Source: a virus
Strand: one strand, 5' to 3'
Length of the DNA stretch: 41,125 bases
Virus record (IMG/VR): IMGVR_UViG_3300043409_000645
Location: 1-41,125 of that record
Each line of letters starts with the position of its first letter. Within the stretch, counting starts at the first letter, position 1. The notes below the pieces were generated by a model, which saw only the letters and a program-made list of their open reading frames with translations, was not told where the DNA came from and searched no databases. Positions 17,207 to 26,300 of this stretch are shown here, piece after piece. Position numbers and translations under genes: made by a program.

Positions 17207-17314
17207 TTAGTAGTTTTCTTTTTCGCCAGTCTTTTCTTCACCAACGCCAGCGCCTGGAGCGCCTGTTTCAATATCGTCATATGATGCGTAACCGCATCCG
17301 CATACAGCACACAT
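17207..17314 (-). CDS. Small cysteine-containing protein (35 aa)
   Basis: 35 residues; ATG overlaps the upstream stop as TAATG. The N-terminal CAVCGC offers a possible metal site, followed by an acidic Gly-rich tail. Function unknown; coupled overlap supports expression. Confidence 0.55.
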   Translation of the reverse strand: MCAVCGCGYASYDDIETGAPGAGVGEEKTGEKENY

Positions 17315-17478
17315 TATTTGCTCACTGTCTTTTTGCCGCCAGAGAACTTGGCTGTATTGCCTTTTGTTTTACCAGTTGATGATGCGGTTGAAGAAGGAGT
17401 AATACCCTTCTTGCTTCCTGATCCAAAACCTTTAAAGTTTGTGGACTCAGCGCCACCAGATGATTTCATTTTTTTCAT
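17314..17478 (-). CDS. Small basic Ser/Gly/Lys-rich protein (54 aa)
   Basis: 54 residues, highly basic and low-complexity (KKMKSSGG, GSGSKKGI, TGKTKGN), predicted disordered. Starts with ATG after a GGGGAAAA stretch. Could be a DNA-associated virion component, like the other tiny basic proteins at 28723 and 30837; this is inference from composition only. Confidence 0.6.
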   Translation of the reverse strand: MKKMKSSGGAESTNFKGFGSGSKKGITPSSTASSTGKTKGNTAKFSGGKKTVSK

Positions 17479-17507
17479 AGTTTTCCCCTATTTCTATTTA
17501 GTGACGC

Positions 17508-17792
17508 TTAGTCTCTAAATCCCATTGTGTTGCCATCAAATGCCTTGCCTACGTCATTACTTATAGCCATAGCTGCATCAATGTCTTTCTTCTTAGTAGA
17601 AATTGGTTCTACTCCCTGACGGATTGCATCGTAATAAGAAGTCAATTCTTTTTCGTCTTTCTTGACTGCTTGCAAAGATGAACGTGAACGGGTAGGTGTA
17701 GCACCGCCATCAATCATTGGCATATTAGAACGCATACACTCACCATAAGTAACGTGATCTTGTGTCTGACAAGATGATGTGCAATTACTCAT
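17508..17792 (-). CDS. Hypothetical head-region protein (94 aa)
   Basis: 94 residues. Four cysteines in the first 20 residues (CTSSCQTQDHVTYGEC) are followed by an S/R-rich segment and a helical C-terminus. The family is familiar next to capsid genes of actinophages but unnamed. Four-base ATGA overlap with the upstream gene. Confidence 0.65.
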   Translation of the reverse strand: MSNCTSSCQTQDHVTYGECMRSNMPMIDGGATPTRSRSSLQAVKKDEKELTSYYDAIRQGVEPISTKKKDIDAAMAISNDVGKAFDGNTMGFRD

Positions 17793-18115
17793 ACTATCGG
17801 CTCCAAATAGTCTGCATAACCCGCAGCAATAAGAACTGCTGCTTGTTCATCCGTGACTGTATAAACGTGACCACCGAGGAAATAATAATCAGCATCTTCC
17901 AAATCATTCTGGTAGGGATAAAGGGTTTCTTCAACACTTGCACCGTTGACAATTAATGTCATACCGCGAGCAATGTCTGTAATAAAACTTGGAATAGATC
18001 CTGTAAGGGAACCATCAACCAAAGGCTTACCAGCAAGACGTGAGTACTTATCAGGCCACGCTTTGCCTGCATTCCACGTTTGGTTTTGCCAAGGTGTTGT
18101 TAATGTATATGCCAT
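17789..18115 (-). CDS. Hypothetical head protein (108 aa)
   Basis: 108 residues, beta-rich with GGHVYTVTDEQAAVLIAAGYADYL near the C-terminus. The start has a strong AAGGAG. It lies immediately after the major capsid gene, the usual place of decoration or head-completion proteins; the specific role is unproven. Confidence 0.6.
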   Translation of the reverse strand: MAYTLTTPWQNQTWNAGKAWPDKYSRLAGKPLVDGSLTGSIPSFITDIARGMTLIVNGASVEETLYPYQNDLEDADYYFLGGHVYTVTDEQAAVLIAAGYADYLEPIV

Positions 18116-18142
18116 TAGTTCTCCTTAGTGAACTGACTCAGT

Positions 18143-18162
18143 GACAGGGGTTGCCCCCTGCC
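18143..18162 (-). other. GNRA-loop hairpin downstream of capsid gene
   Basis: An 8-bp stem with one G-T pair closes a GCAA tetraloop on the minus strand, 23 bases after the capsid stop. No U-run follows, so it is more likely an mRNA-stabilising or partial-termination hairpin that sets capsid mRNA above downstream genes. A short palindrome (18132-18142) lies next to it. Confidence 0.55.
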
Positions 18163-18184
18163 ACCGCGTTAATCAACTAAATGA

Positions 18185-19114
18185 TTAGCCGTTTGTTGCA
18201 GCAGATTCAATGCGGTAAAGAGCTGCTTGACGAAGGAGTGACCATCCGCCGAAGTAGTACCAACCGATTGTATGGAAGCGACGAAGCGCATCAATCTGGG
18301 GTCCAATGACGGTTGAAATGTCTTGGCCCATTGCTTCTGCAAGTGCTTCACGTCCAGCAACAACAGCACTGTATACGTTAACATCGTTATCGTTTACTGT
18401 GTAAGGAACACGTGGTGTTTCTACCACAAATGCACCTTCAATTACGCCAACAGCGCCAGCCACAAATGGTGTGCGGTCTACGTACTTTGAAAGTTCCTGG
18501 AATCCACCTGTACCAGTTTCAGCACGAAGATCGGCTGTCTGACGTGGGTGTAGGTATGCTGCATAGAGTTCACCAATACGAGGCAATGCCTTGTTTGTGC
18601 GAAGTTCTGTTACAGCTTGACGAATGTTAGATACAGTCATTAACTGAGTTGCCTCAATGCCTGCTGTATTTGTTGCTGTTCCTGCATAGATTGCGTTTGA
18701 GCCTGCTGTAAGAACAGAAGCAACAACAGCATCAATAGAGTCTGCAGCATTATAAGCGATGATGTCAGCAAGAGCTGAGTCAACATCGTTGAAAGAAGTT
18801 AGGTTTAACTTCTTAGTAGTTGTTACGGCTGAGCCGTATTCTTGAAGTGTAACCGCAACTTGTGTTGGGTTACCAAGAGCAATAGAAGAAACGTCAGATG
18901 CTTCCGTCAATGTAGATGTAGCCGCAGCTAGATCTGAATAGATTGAGAATACAACTGATGATCCTGGCATTGCTTGTTGCACTGGCTTGACGTCTGCAAG
19001 AGCACGCATAACAGGAATGGAACGAAGTGCCATTCTTACATATTGATCATATGCTGTTTGTACGAGGTTGCTTATCGCCGAGGTACCAGTGAGCGAACCA
19101 CCTGGAATTGCCAT
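18185..19114 (-). CDS. Major capsid protein, N4-gp56 family
   Basis: 309 residues. The layout (N-terminal AISNLVQTAYDQYVRMALRSIPVMRALADV, the VTLQEYGSAVTTTKKL strand, then the TVSNIRQAVTELRTNKALP helix and YAAYLHPRQTADLRAET) matches the N4-gp56-like HK97-fold capsid family. The scaffold gene is immediately upstream. N4-gp56-type capsids occur in podoviruses and others. One copy; no decoration domain fused. Confidence 0.85.
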   Translation of the reverse strand: MAIPGGSLTGTSAISNLVQTAYDQYVRMALRSIPVMRALADVKPVQQAMPGSSVVFSIYSDLAAATSTLTEASDVSSIALGNPTQVAVTLQEYGSAVTTTKKLNLTSFNDVDSALADIIAYNAADSIDAVVASVLTAGSNAIYAGTATNTAGIEATQLMTVSNIRQAVTELRTNKALPRIGELYAAYLHPRQTADLRAETGTGGFQELSKYVDRTPFVAGAVGVIEGAFVVETPRVPYTVNDNDVNVYSAVVAGREALAEAMGQDISTVIGPQIDALRRFHTIGWYYFGGWSLLRQAALYRIESAATNG

Positions 19115-19139
19115 TTAGCGTTAGCCTTTCGGATTGTTG

Positions 19140-19616
19140 TTAGAGTCCAGACTGTTGTATAACAGCGTCAAGCTCCTCTTTCGAGTTAGCGCTCATAAGT
19201 TTGCGAAGAATGTCATCGCCTGCATCTGGTGTTAAACCAGACTCAACGGCGCTATTCATCTTTTTATAAGCAGCAGCTTGTGCTGGGTCTACAGTGTTCT
19301 GGTTAGATTCTTGTGACTCTATGCCGAATACGTCGCCGTAATCGTCAAGCCACTTAGACAAAGACTCCTCAGTTGGGTCAATGTCCTGTGGGATAAACGC
19401 AGATATTTTCCTATTTATCCCGCGAGCTTCGAGGACATCTTTAATAGCTCGTTCTCTTTGTGCTTTGGATAGACCATCAAATTGAGCACGAAGCTCTTGA
19501 AGTTCTTTATCCTTTTGCTTTGCTGCTTTACGCAGTTGTTTGACGAGATCATTGTTTGAATTTGAATAACTATCTTCAAATTCAGTATCGTCGTCCTCGT
19601 AGTCGTTATTGGACAT
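19140..19616 (-). CDS. Capsid scaffolding protein
   Basis: 158 residues from ATG 19616, seven bases after GGGAG. Acidic N-terminus (NNDYEDDDTEFED), long coiled-coil (LVKQLRKAAKQKDKELQELRAQFDGL) and helical C-terminus (GDDILRKLMSANSKEELDAVIQQSGL) match scaffold proteins in composition and position just before the capsid gene. An upstream in-frame ATG at 19634 is less likely. The 122-bp gap in front is the largest within the late operon; I see no gene in it. Confidence 0.8.
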   Translation of the reverse strand: MSNNDYEDDDTEFEDSYSNSNNDLVKQLRKAAKQKDKELQELRAQFDGLSKAQRERAIKDVLEARGINRKISAFIPQDIDPTEESLSKWLDDYGDVFGIESQESNQNTVDPAQAAAYKKMNSAVESGLTPDAGDDILRKLMSANSKEELDAVIQQSGL

Positions 19617-19738
19617 AGTCCATCTCCCTATCATTGTTTGATTACGCCAGCCTCATATTCCGTTGGGGTACGGGTATGGCTCTGACTACTGGTATTGTTA
19701 TCGCTCTACTAGGCCAGTCGTTCTAGCAGCAGGTTTAT

Positions 19739-21037
19739 TTAGTAGGAACCAGCTCCAGAGATTCCTGTATTTGATGCACGGTCACGACTTAGTGCGCCAC
19801 CTGAAAGTCCCGCAGATCCTTTGAAGGCTGCAGATTCAAGTGCTACTAATTGCTGACGGCGTTGCTTTGCTGTTGTAGAACCAGGAATGTTAAATATTTC
19901 CTGTTCTGCTGTTGCTTGATTGTATGGCTGTTGCTTATAGATATCAGCTAATTGTGAACTACGTGGTAGAAGTTGAGATATGGTTCCATATCCTTGTTCT
20001 GCCTGAGTCTTTGTTACACCGTAGCGTGCTAGATAATCTGCATCTGCTTCATTGGTTGTAAGTCCAAATCGTACTGCCGATCCACCAACTTCTGCTGCTG
20101 CAACCTTGCTCTTAATCTTGTCAAGAGAGTTTGTTGGGTCAAGTGTGTAAGCCAAGATATCGCCATTGGTAATATCTGGATAAAAGTTTTTAAGAGCAAT
20201 TGCAATTTCTGGGTTAGCATTGAGTACGCGGTCTTTAGCAAGTTGTAAACGACTTTCTAACTCTACCGCTGATACGTCATTAGCAAGAAGAGCTTGGAAT
20301 CCTTCTTGAGTTCCTATTGAATCTTTTTTCCAATATGATTCTGGAAGTCCATAGTTACGCATAAGGTTTTGATAAGCATCTTCTTTAGCAATATATGTAG
20401 CTTCATCAAGTGCTACTAATCCTTTAGATATACGCTGTGCGTTAGCAGCAAAGCGTTTTTTGTAGGCTTCAGATTCACGTAATTTAATGGTAAATTCTGC
20501 AGGTGAGGCACCTGTAATTATAAGATCTTTAAGGGGGGTAATTAAACTTTCAAGTCCGTATTGTTTAAACTGGCTATAAAGCAAGTCATAAGCAGATTGA
20601 CGCTCTTGTTGTCCAATAGATGCCGCTTCTGATGCAGCATCTAAAACCCAACCTTTGTCATCATCCCAAGTATATTTTTTACCATCGTTTGGCATTATTG
20701 GTTTAATCCAACTACTACCAGTCCATATCCAAGCTTTGCCTGGTTGTGATGGTGGTGGAGCACCTACCTTAATAGGTGTTCCGTATTGATTAACAGATTG
20801 TTCTGCACCTTGAATACTGGCAAGTGCTTCCTTGTATGGATCTGCAGAAATTTGGTTAAACAATCGTTTAGTCATTGCTCCACCTTGTTCTGCTTCAAGT
20901 TCAGACGCAGATACATAAGTAGGGTTTGCAAGAGAAGTTGTTAATTGTTGTTGAGCAGCAGTAAGTTGTCGTTGGCGTTGAGCTTCGGCAGCAACTTGTT
21001 GTTGATACTGTTGCACTGCTTCTTCATAAGTAGCCAT
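19739..21037 (-). CDS. Helical virion protein of unknown role (432 aa)
   Basis: 432 residues. Glutamine-rich coiled-coil N-terminus (about 1-35), a short W-rich middle (KAWIWTGSSWIKP), then a helical domain with FKQYGLESLITPLKDLIITGASPAEFTIKLRESEAYKKRF and LMRNYGLPESYWKK, a domain I associate with structural gene blocks of actinobacterial podoviruses. Located between the giant protein block and scaffold. Probably an internal or injected virion protein. Confidence 0.6.
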   Translation of the reverse strand: MATYEEAVQQYQQQVAAEAQRQRQLTAAQQQLTTSLANPTYVSASELEAEQGGAMTKRLFNQISADPYKEALASIQGAEQSVNQYGTPIKVGAPPPSQPGKAWIWTGSSWIKPIMPNDGKKYTWDDDKGWVLDAASEAASIGQQERQSAYDLLYSQFKQYGLESLITPLKDLIITGASPAEFTIKLRESEAYKKRFAANAQRISKGLVALDEATYIAKEDAYQNLMRNYGLPESYWKKDSIGTQEGFQALLANDVSAVELESRLQLAKDRVLNANPEIAIALKNFYPDITNGDILAYTLDPTNSLDKIKSKVAAAEVGGSAVRFGLTTNEADADYLARYGVTKTQAEQGYGTISQLLPRSSQLADIYKQQPYNQATAEQEIFNIPGSTTAKQRRQQLVALESAAFKGSAGLSGGALSRDRASNTGISGAGSY

Positions 21038-21039
21038 TA

Positions 21040-22596
21040 TTACCCCTGGAATCCAAAGTCACGAAGGACTTGTAGTGCTGATGTTGAAACACTTTCTCTG
21101 GCGTTACCTGTGTATTGCCAGCGACTATCCTGACGAAGCATTTTTTGGAAATCATAAAGGTTCATATCGCCTTTATCTGTAATACCCATACGAAGTGTTG
21201 GATCATTAAGGTCAATCTGGTCTGAATTAAGTTCCAATATAGAAGCCATTGTTTGTTTGTATGGGGCATAAACTTGGCTTAAGTCATAGCCTTGACCTAG
21301 CAAATCACGGACATATGTTGGCTGACCTTGTGCTGCTAATTTACGTGCATCTTGTGCAATGCGGTTAGCATCAATAGTTCCATTAGCAATACCTTCAAGA
21401 ACTTGTTGTTCGGTCTGAGCGCCAGGAATAATGTCACTTAACTTAAAACCATTGTTTTTAGCAATTGATTGAAGGTTTTGATAATCAAGTAGTGCTGCAC
21501 CTGAATATCCTTCAGTTAGCTTTCCGCCAATCATTGAAGTTGTTGGACGAATAGATGCCGCTAAGAAGTCTGTTATGTATGACTGATCTTCGCTACGGTT
21601 AGTAATGTAAAGATTTTCTGCTGCCTTACGAAGCGCTGCAGGATCTGATGCTGCTCCTGAACCTAGTTGAGCTGCTCGTGCAGCAAGGCTCTTTTCAATC
21701 TGAGCAATTTTCATTTCATAGTCAGTTGTGCCTTGAGCCTGACCTGTTGCTACTAAATCATCATAGTTATACTTTTGAACAAAACGTGTTTTGATTTCAG
21801 CAGAGTTTTGCTTGTACCAAGTATCATTGCGAATCTCTTTACGGAGTTTATCTGCAGTCCATTTTTCAGATACATAACGCTCAAGAAGATTCTTAAGGCT
21901 CGGTACTCGATTAAAAAGAACTTCTGGTAATGATAGGTCAGTTGCTGCTACAGATAGTGCTTCATCTTTGAGCGCTGATGCTGTTTTTCCTAAAGTCTTT
22001 TTCTTAGGTACTTTAGGAGTTTGACCTGGTACTTTAGGTGTTTCAGTAATGGGAGTATTGGCTTTAGGTGTCTGGTCTGACTTTGGAGCAAGGGCTGCTT
22101 GAGCTTCTGCTGCTTTTTTAGCTTGATAAGAAGTTGGGTCTACTCCTGCAGATGCTCCCATAGAAGGAAGTTCCGTGCCTGCAAGTCTTGCTTTAGCAAT
22201 ACTTGGGGAAAGTTGATAACCTAATTTTTTAGATATAGCAGATTGGTAGTCTCCAACCAAAGCATCCATATCAGCTTTAATTTTTTTAGCTGAATCACTA
22301 TTGGGATTTAGTTGTAGGTCTAAAGACTTTTTTAATTCAAGATATTGTTTTTCAATATCAGTGGCGCTTTTATTTCCTTCGCTTGTTCTGATTGCGTCTT
22401 TGAGTTCTTTAATTTTGTCAGAATATATTTTACGCTTAGCAAGTGCTTTGTCGTACTTCTTTTTAAATTCTGCGCGACGTTCAGATGATTCCTTAGAATC
22501 TTCAGCAATTCGTTTTGCAACTGCTAAACTTGAATTATTGGTTTGGAAAAGAGAATTATAAATTTCCAGGTCTTTTGTGAAAGAATTTTCAGCCAT
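21040..22596 (-). CDS. Helical virion protein of unknown role (518 aa)
   Basis: 518 residues. Long charged coiled coil at 1-110, a Pro/Thr/Lys linker near 170-205 (TPKANTPITETPKVPGQTPKVPKKK), and a helical C-terminal half with WYKQNSAEIKTRFVQKYNYDDL. The C-terminal half loosely resembles the neighbouring 432-residue protein in motif style (short helices with Y-W-K), which may indicate a related domain. No enzyme motif. Confidence 0.6.
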   Translation of the reverse strand: MAENSFTKDLEIYNSLFQTNNSSLAVAKRIAEDSKESSERRAEFKKKYDKALAKRKIYSDKIKELKDAIRTSEGNKSATDIEKQYLELKKSLDLQLNPNSDSAKKIKADMDALVGDYQSAISKKLGYQLSPSIAKARLAGTELPSMGASAGVDPTSYQAKKAAEAQAALAPKSDQTPKANTPITETPKVPGQTPKVPKKKTLGKTASALKDEALSVAATDLSLPEVLFNRVPSLKNLLERYVSEKWTADKLRKEIRNDTWYKQNSAEIKTRFVQKYNYDDLVATGQAQGTTDYEMKIAQIEKSLAARAAQLGSGAASDPAALRKAAENLYITNRSEDQSYITDFLAASIRPTTSMIGGKLTEGYSGAALLDYQNLQSIAKNNGFKLSDIIPGAQTEQQVLEGIANGTIDANRIAQDARKLAAQGQPTYVRDLLGQGYDLSQVYAPYKQTMASILELNSDQIDLNDPTLRMGITDKGDMNLYDFQKMLRQDSRWQYTGNARESVSTSALQVLRDFGFQG

Positions 22597-23309
22597 TAGC
22601 GTAGGCCTCCAAGTTCTTCAAACATAATTTGATAAGCATCAGTTGCGCGGTTTTCAATAGCAGGTTGAGTATTCTGAATTTGTTGTGTTAAAAGTTGTTG
22701 AGTATCAAGACCGCCTGTTGTCATAGATGAACCAGAACTGTTATAAACAGTTTTTGTTGGATTGGCCATTTGAGCTTTGCGTATTTGTTTTGTGTATTGA
22801 GCAATCTCTTCTGGGGTTGCATCTTGTCCAACAAGATTGCGATAAACTTGATTAACAAGAGCAGCTGCAGATGTGTCATTAATCTGAGATGTCTGTACAG
22901 ATACTCCTCCATCTTTACCGCCACTGCCTTTATTAATTTCAAGAAATGTCGGTAGGTCCAATTGCTGACCTGCTTGAATTTCAGTTGTAAGGTCTGAGTG
23001 AGCAGTAATCCAAGCATTACGAAGGTCTTTAGTAACAGCTCCAGTAATATTTCCTACTTTGTATCCAGCATTACGCAAACGGTTAGCATAAGCAATACGC
23101 TCTGCTGGAGTCATATCAATTAACTCTTTATTGAGTTGTGCTTCGGTTGCTTTTTCTAAATTATCTGGATTTGCAGATGATGGAATTGAAGAAGTAATGT
23201 AAGACGCGCCTGCAACATTAGGGTCAAAGCCACCTGTTGAGGTGCCTTGATTTACTACTGCTTCTTGAGCAGTACCCTTTTTGAATGGTTTAGGTGCTGT
23301 ACGTGGCAC
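22596..23309 (-). CDS. Helical virion protein of unknown role (237 aa)
   Basis: 237 residues from GTG 23309 with GGAG upstream. Disordered N-terminus, then MTPAERIAYANRLRNAGYKVG and VNQVYRNLVGQDATPEEIAQYTKQI, two small helical motifs. The second resembles DUF4214-like short helical domains (a loose visual match). Tightly packed between the 1587- and 518-residue proteins, so likely part of the same virion complex. Confidence 0.55.
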   Translation of the reverse strand: MPRTAPKPFKKGTAQEAVVNQGTSTGGFDPNVAGASYITSSIPSSANPDNLEKATEAQLNKELIDMTPAERIAYANRLRNAGYKVGNITGAVTKDLRNAWITAHSDLTTEIQAGQQLDLPTFLEINKGSGGKDGGVSVQTSQINDTSAAALVNQVYRNLVGQDATPEEIAQYTKQIRKAQMANPTKTVYNSSGSSMTTGGLDTQQLLTQQIQNTQPAIENRATDAYQIMFEELGGLR

Positions 23310-26300
23310 TTATTCTCCGATCAATTGTGCAAACAAAACATTGTATGCTGATTGTGTATTTGGATTGCTACCTGCTAGTTCTTGAAGTTGCAACTTAGTG
23401 CCTTCTTTCATAGCATCCAAACGTCTTTGGGAAGATTGTGAACGGTCTGTAACTTGTGAAGCAGATGCTGTGTAAGCGTCATATACTGCCAACATATTCT
23501 TTAATACGCCTGCAATTGCACCTTTTGGTAGGTTAGTTTCATTGGCAAACATATTGCGTAAGTCTTTAACTGCTTGATCTCTGCGAATATCTGTTTCAGT
23601 TCCTTGAGCGAACTGTGTTGCAAGTGTTGGACGTAGCGCCATATAGGACTTAGACCATTGGCTCCAGGCATCGTTGATGCGACGCTTTTGATCTGGAGAT
23701 GAAGTAGCAGCCAATGAGTTCTTGTACAGTTTATTCTGTTCAAAATAGAACTGACGGTCTGTAGCAGTCTGTACTTCTTTAAGGAAATCACCTACTGGTT
23801 TTTTATCAAGAAAACCTTCGTTAACTAAAGTCTTATAAGTATCATAGTTAAACTTGCCAATTTGTGGAATTAAAAATGCTGCTGCTTGCGGATACTTTTT
23901 TAATAGTTCATTGTTTTGATCTACCCAGTTACCAGCTGTTTCTCCATAACGGATAACAGCAACAGAGTTTTTCTTAGATTCAGCTATTGTATATGGCATT
24001 TGCTTAGGGAATAGACGAATCCATTCCTCTGTAGCCTTTCCAAAGTCACCGTTGTACTGAGTAACTAGGTTTGAAAAGACTTGCTTAAAGCTGGTACGTT
24101 CGTTATCACGAACCCATTGAGCCATATCAGACTTAAGGTTAACCATTGGGCTTGCTGGTACTATAAGTGATGTAAAAAATCGCATACCTAGAACTGTTGT
24201 TGTAGTTGCTTTTAATTTTTCTTGGTAAGCTTCAAGTTCTCCAGCACTAGGAGGCCTATCGTTACCAAACTCATCTTTTGTAATCTTGAGTCCGTGTCCA
24301 GTAGCCTCTAGATATGTAGCAGCCTTACGGAATGCTGAGGCATATTGTGAATCACGCTCATCTTGGTTAAGAACTGAGAGCAACTTGTTGATATGCGCTG
24401 GCATAATAGCCTGAACAATTGGTTGATCTTCGCCGTATGTACCTTGTAGGTACTTTTGTGCTTCTTTTGTAGAAGGAATTAAGCGATACATCATTTCTAA
24501 TGGAAATGCTGCTAACGGTCCAGAGAATGTTGGGAAGATTGCATCTGGATTCATTGAAGGTGTGAGCATATTAAGCTTTGCACCAAACTCAACTGGCATT
24601 GGAGCCACAAATCCGTTACTTAACCCTGCAACTTTAGCAAGACTAGCCATTACTGAATAGACTTGGTTCAAACCTGGGTAGATAAAGTATGAATCGCCTT
24701 GGTCATCCTTCTGCACAAAGCCAGAATGTGTTACGCCTTCGTAAGTCAAGGACAAACGAGCAATAGATTCTGGGTTGTAGCGTACTGAACGTGCTACACG
24801 ACGATAGAAATCTTCAGTTGCACGGTAGTAACGTGCGAAGTTACGCATAGTAAATGCTAATTGCGTGCGTACTTCTGGGTTATCTACGTATGAAAGGACT
24901 CTTTGCTTAGCAAGGTCCTGCGTAATTTCAATAATGTTAGATTTAGCACGTGATGTAGCGTCTTTAATCAGCACTTCTTTTTCTGCTGCTGTTAAAGATG
25001 CGTTGTTTCTAATAGGGTCTGTAAAAGACTTGATATAGCGATCTTCTAGACCTGCTGATTTCCATCCTTTACGGATATCTACAGTAGCTGAAAGAACTAA
25101 AGGCTCACGTGACCAGCGAGCGTTCATCTCGCCTAACCAGTTCCAATGCTTTCCAACAATTTTACCTGCTGGATTACCGTCAGAGATAGGCATTAACTTT
25201 TTGCCTACAACCCATTCAGGCGCATCTTCAATGTTTTTGGGAAGATCATCAATACCAAAGTCACGTGTATTAACTTTAATTCCACCTTCAGGTGTACGGA
25301 TGCGTGTTTTAGCAAGAAGTTTTTGGTTTAATGAACCATCTGCTTTTTGAAAAAGGTTACGTGTGGCAGCATATATATTGCGAGCGTGAACCATTTCATC
25401 AGCATTATTGCCTGGATTATATAATTGAAAACGTGCTTTTTGTCCAGCATATTCTGCAGACATAAGTTTTTTATAAATTTCTTTAATTGCATACTCTTCA
25501 TTTTCCATAAAGCGAAGAGCAATGGATCCCAATTCATCATTGCCTACTGCAGCAATATTAGTAATCCAAGCAACTTTACCATCTGTAGTAAGAGCATTAA
25601 GATTTTGGTAAGAACCGCCGTGATCTATTTGATACTTTAATCCATCGATTTCATATTGACGCATTGTGCCGTACTTATCAACTGCTTGAAGTGTATCTGT
25701 CCAATGGTCTGCACCAGTGATACCTTTCTTGCCACCTTCAGCAACTGCTGCAAGCATATCGTCAATTTGACCATACTGAGCCATCTCGGCAATAATTTCA
25801 CGAGCTGCTGGGTCTATCTTACCAAGATACTTATCAGCCATTACAGCTTCTGCCATAATAGCGCGAGCATCTTGTACTGTTTTTGCTGCTGCAAGTTTTT
25901 CTGCATATAAAGCGCGGTCTTTTTTCATAACAAGTTTATTAATTACACTAAGTGTATCTCCGCCTTGTCCAAGACGAATCTTGTTAGAAAGGCGCTTACC
26001 TGCAACTACACCCCAGACACCGTCGCCTACAGCAAGGTGGACCATAAGATCTTCAATGGAGTTACGTACAGCAAATCGAGGACCAGCAAGTGTCAAGAAT
26101 GACCAAGCAGATGTTATGTCTTGCGCCCACTTTGTGTGAGACCAACCCATAATACGTCCCATAATTTGAGCACGACCTACAACACCATCAAGGTCTTGTA
26201 TTTTAGGTACAGTCATACCTGATGCAAGTTGATAATCAAAGATAGCAAATTGCTGGTTATTAAACTCAGATGGATTAAGATACTGTCTTTCTCCAGCTGC

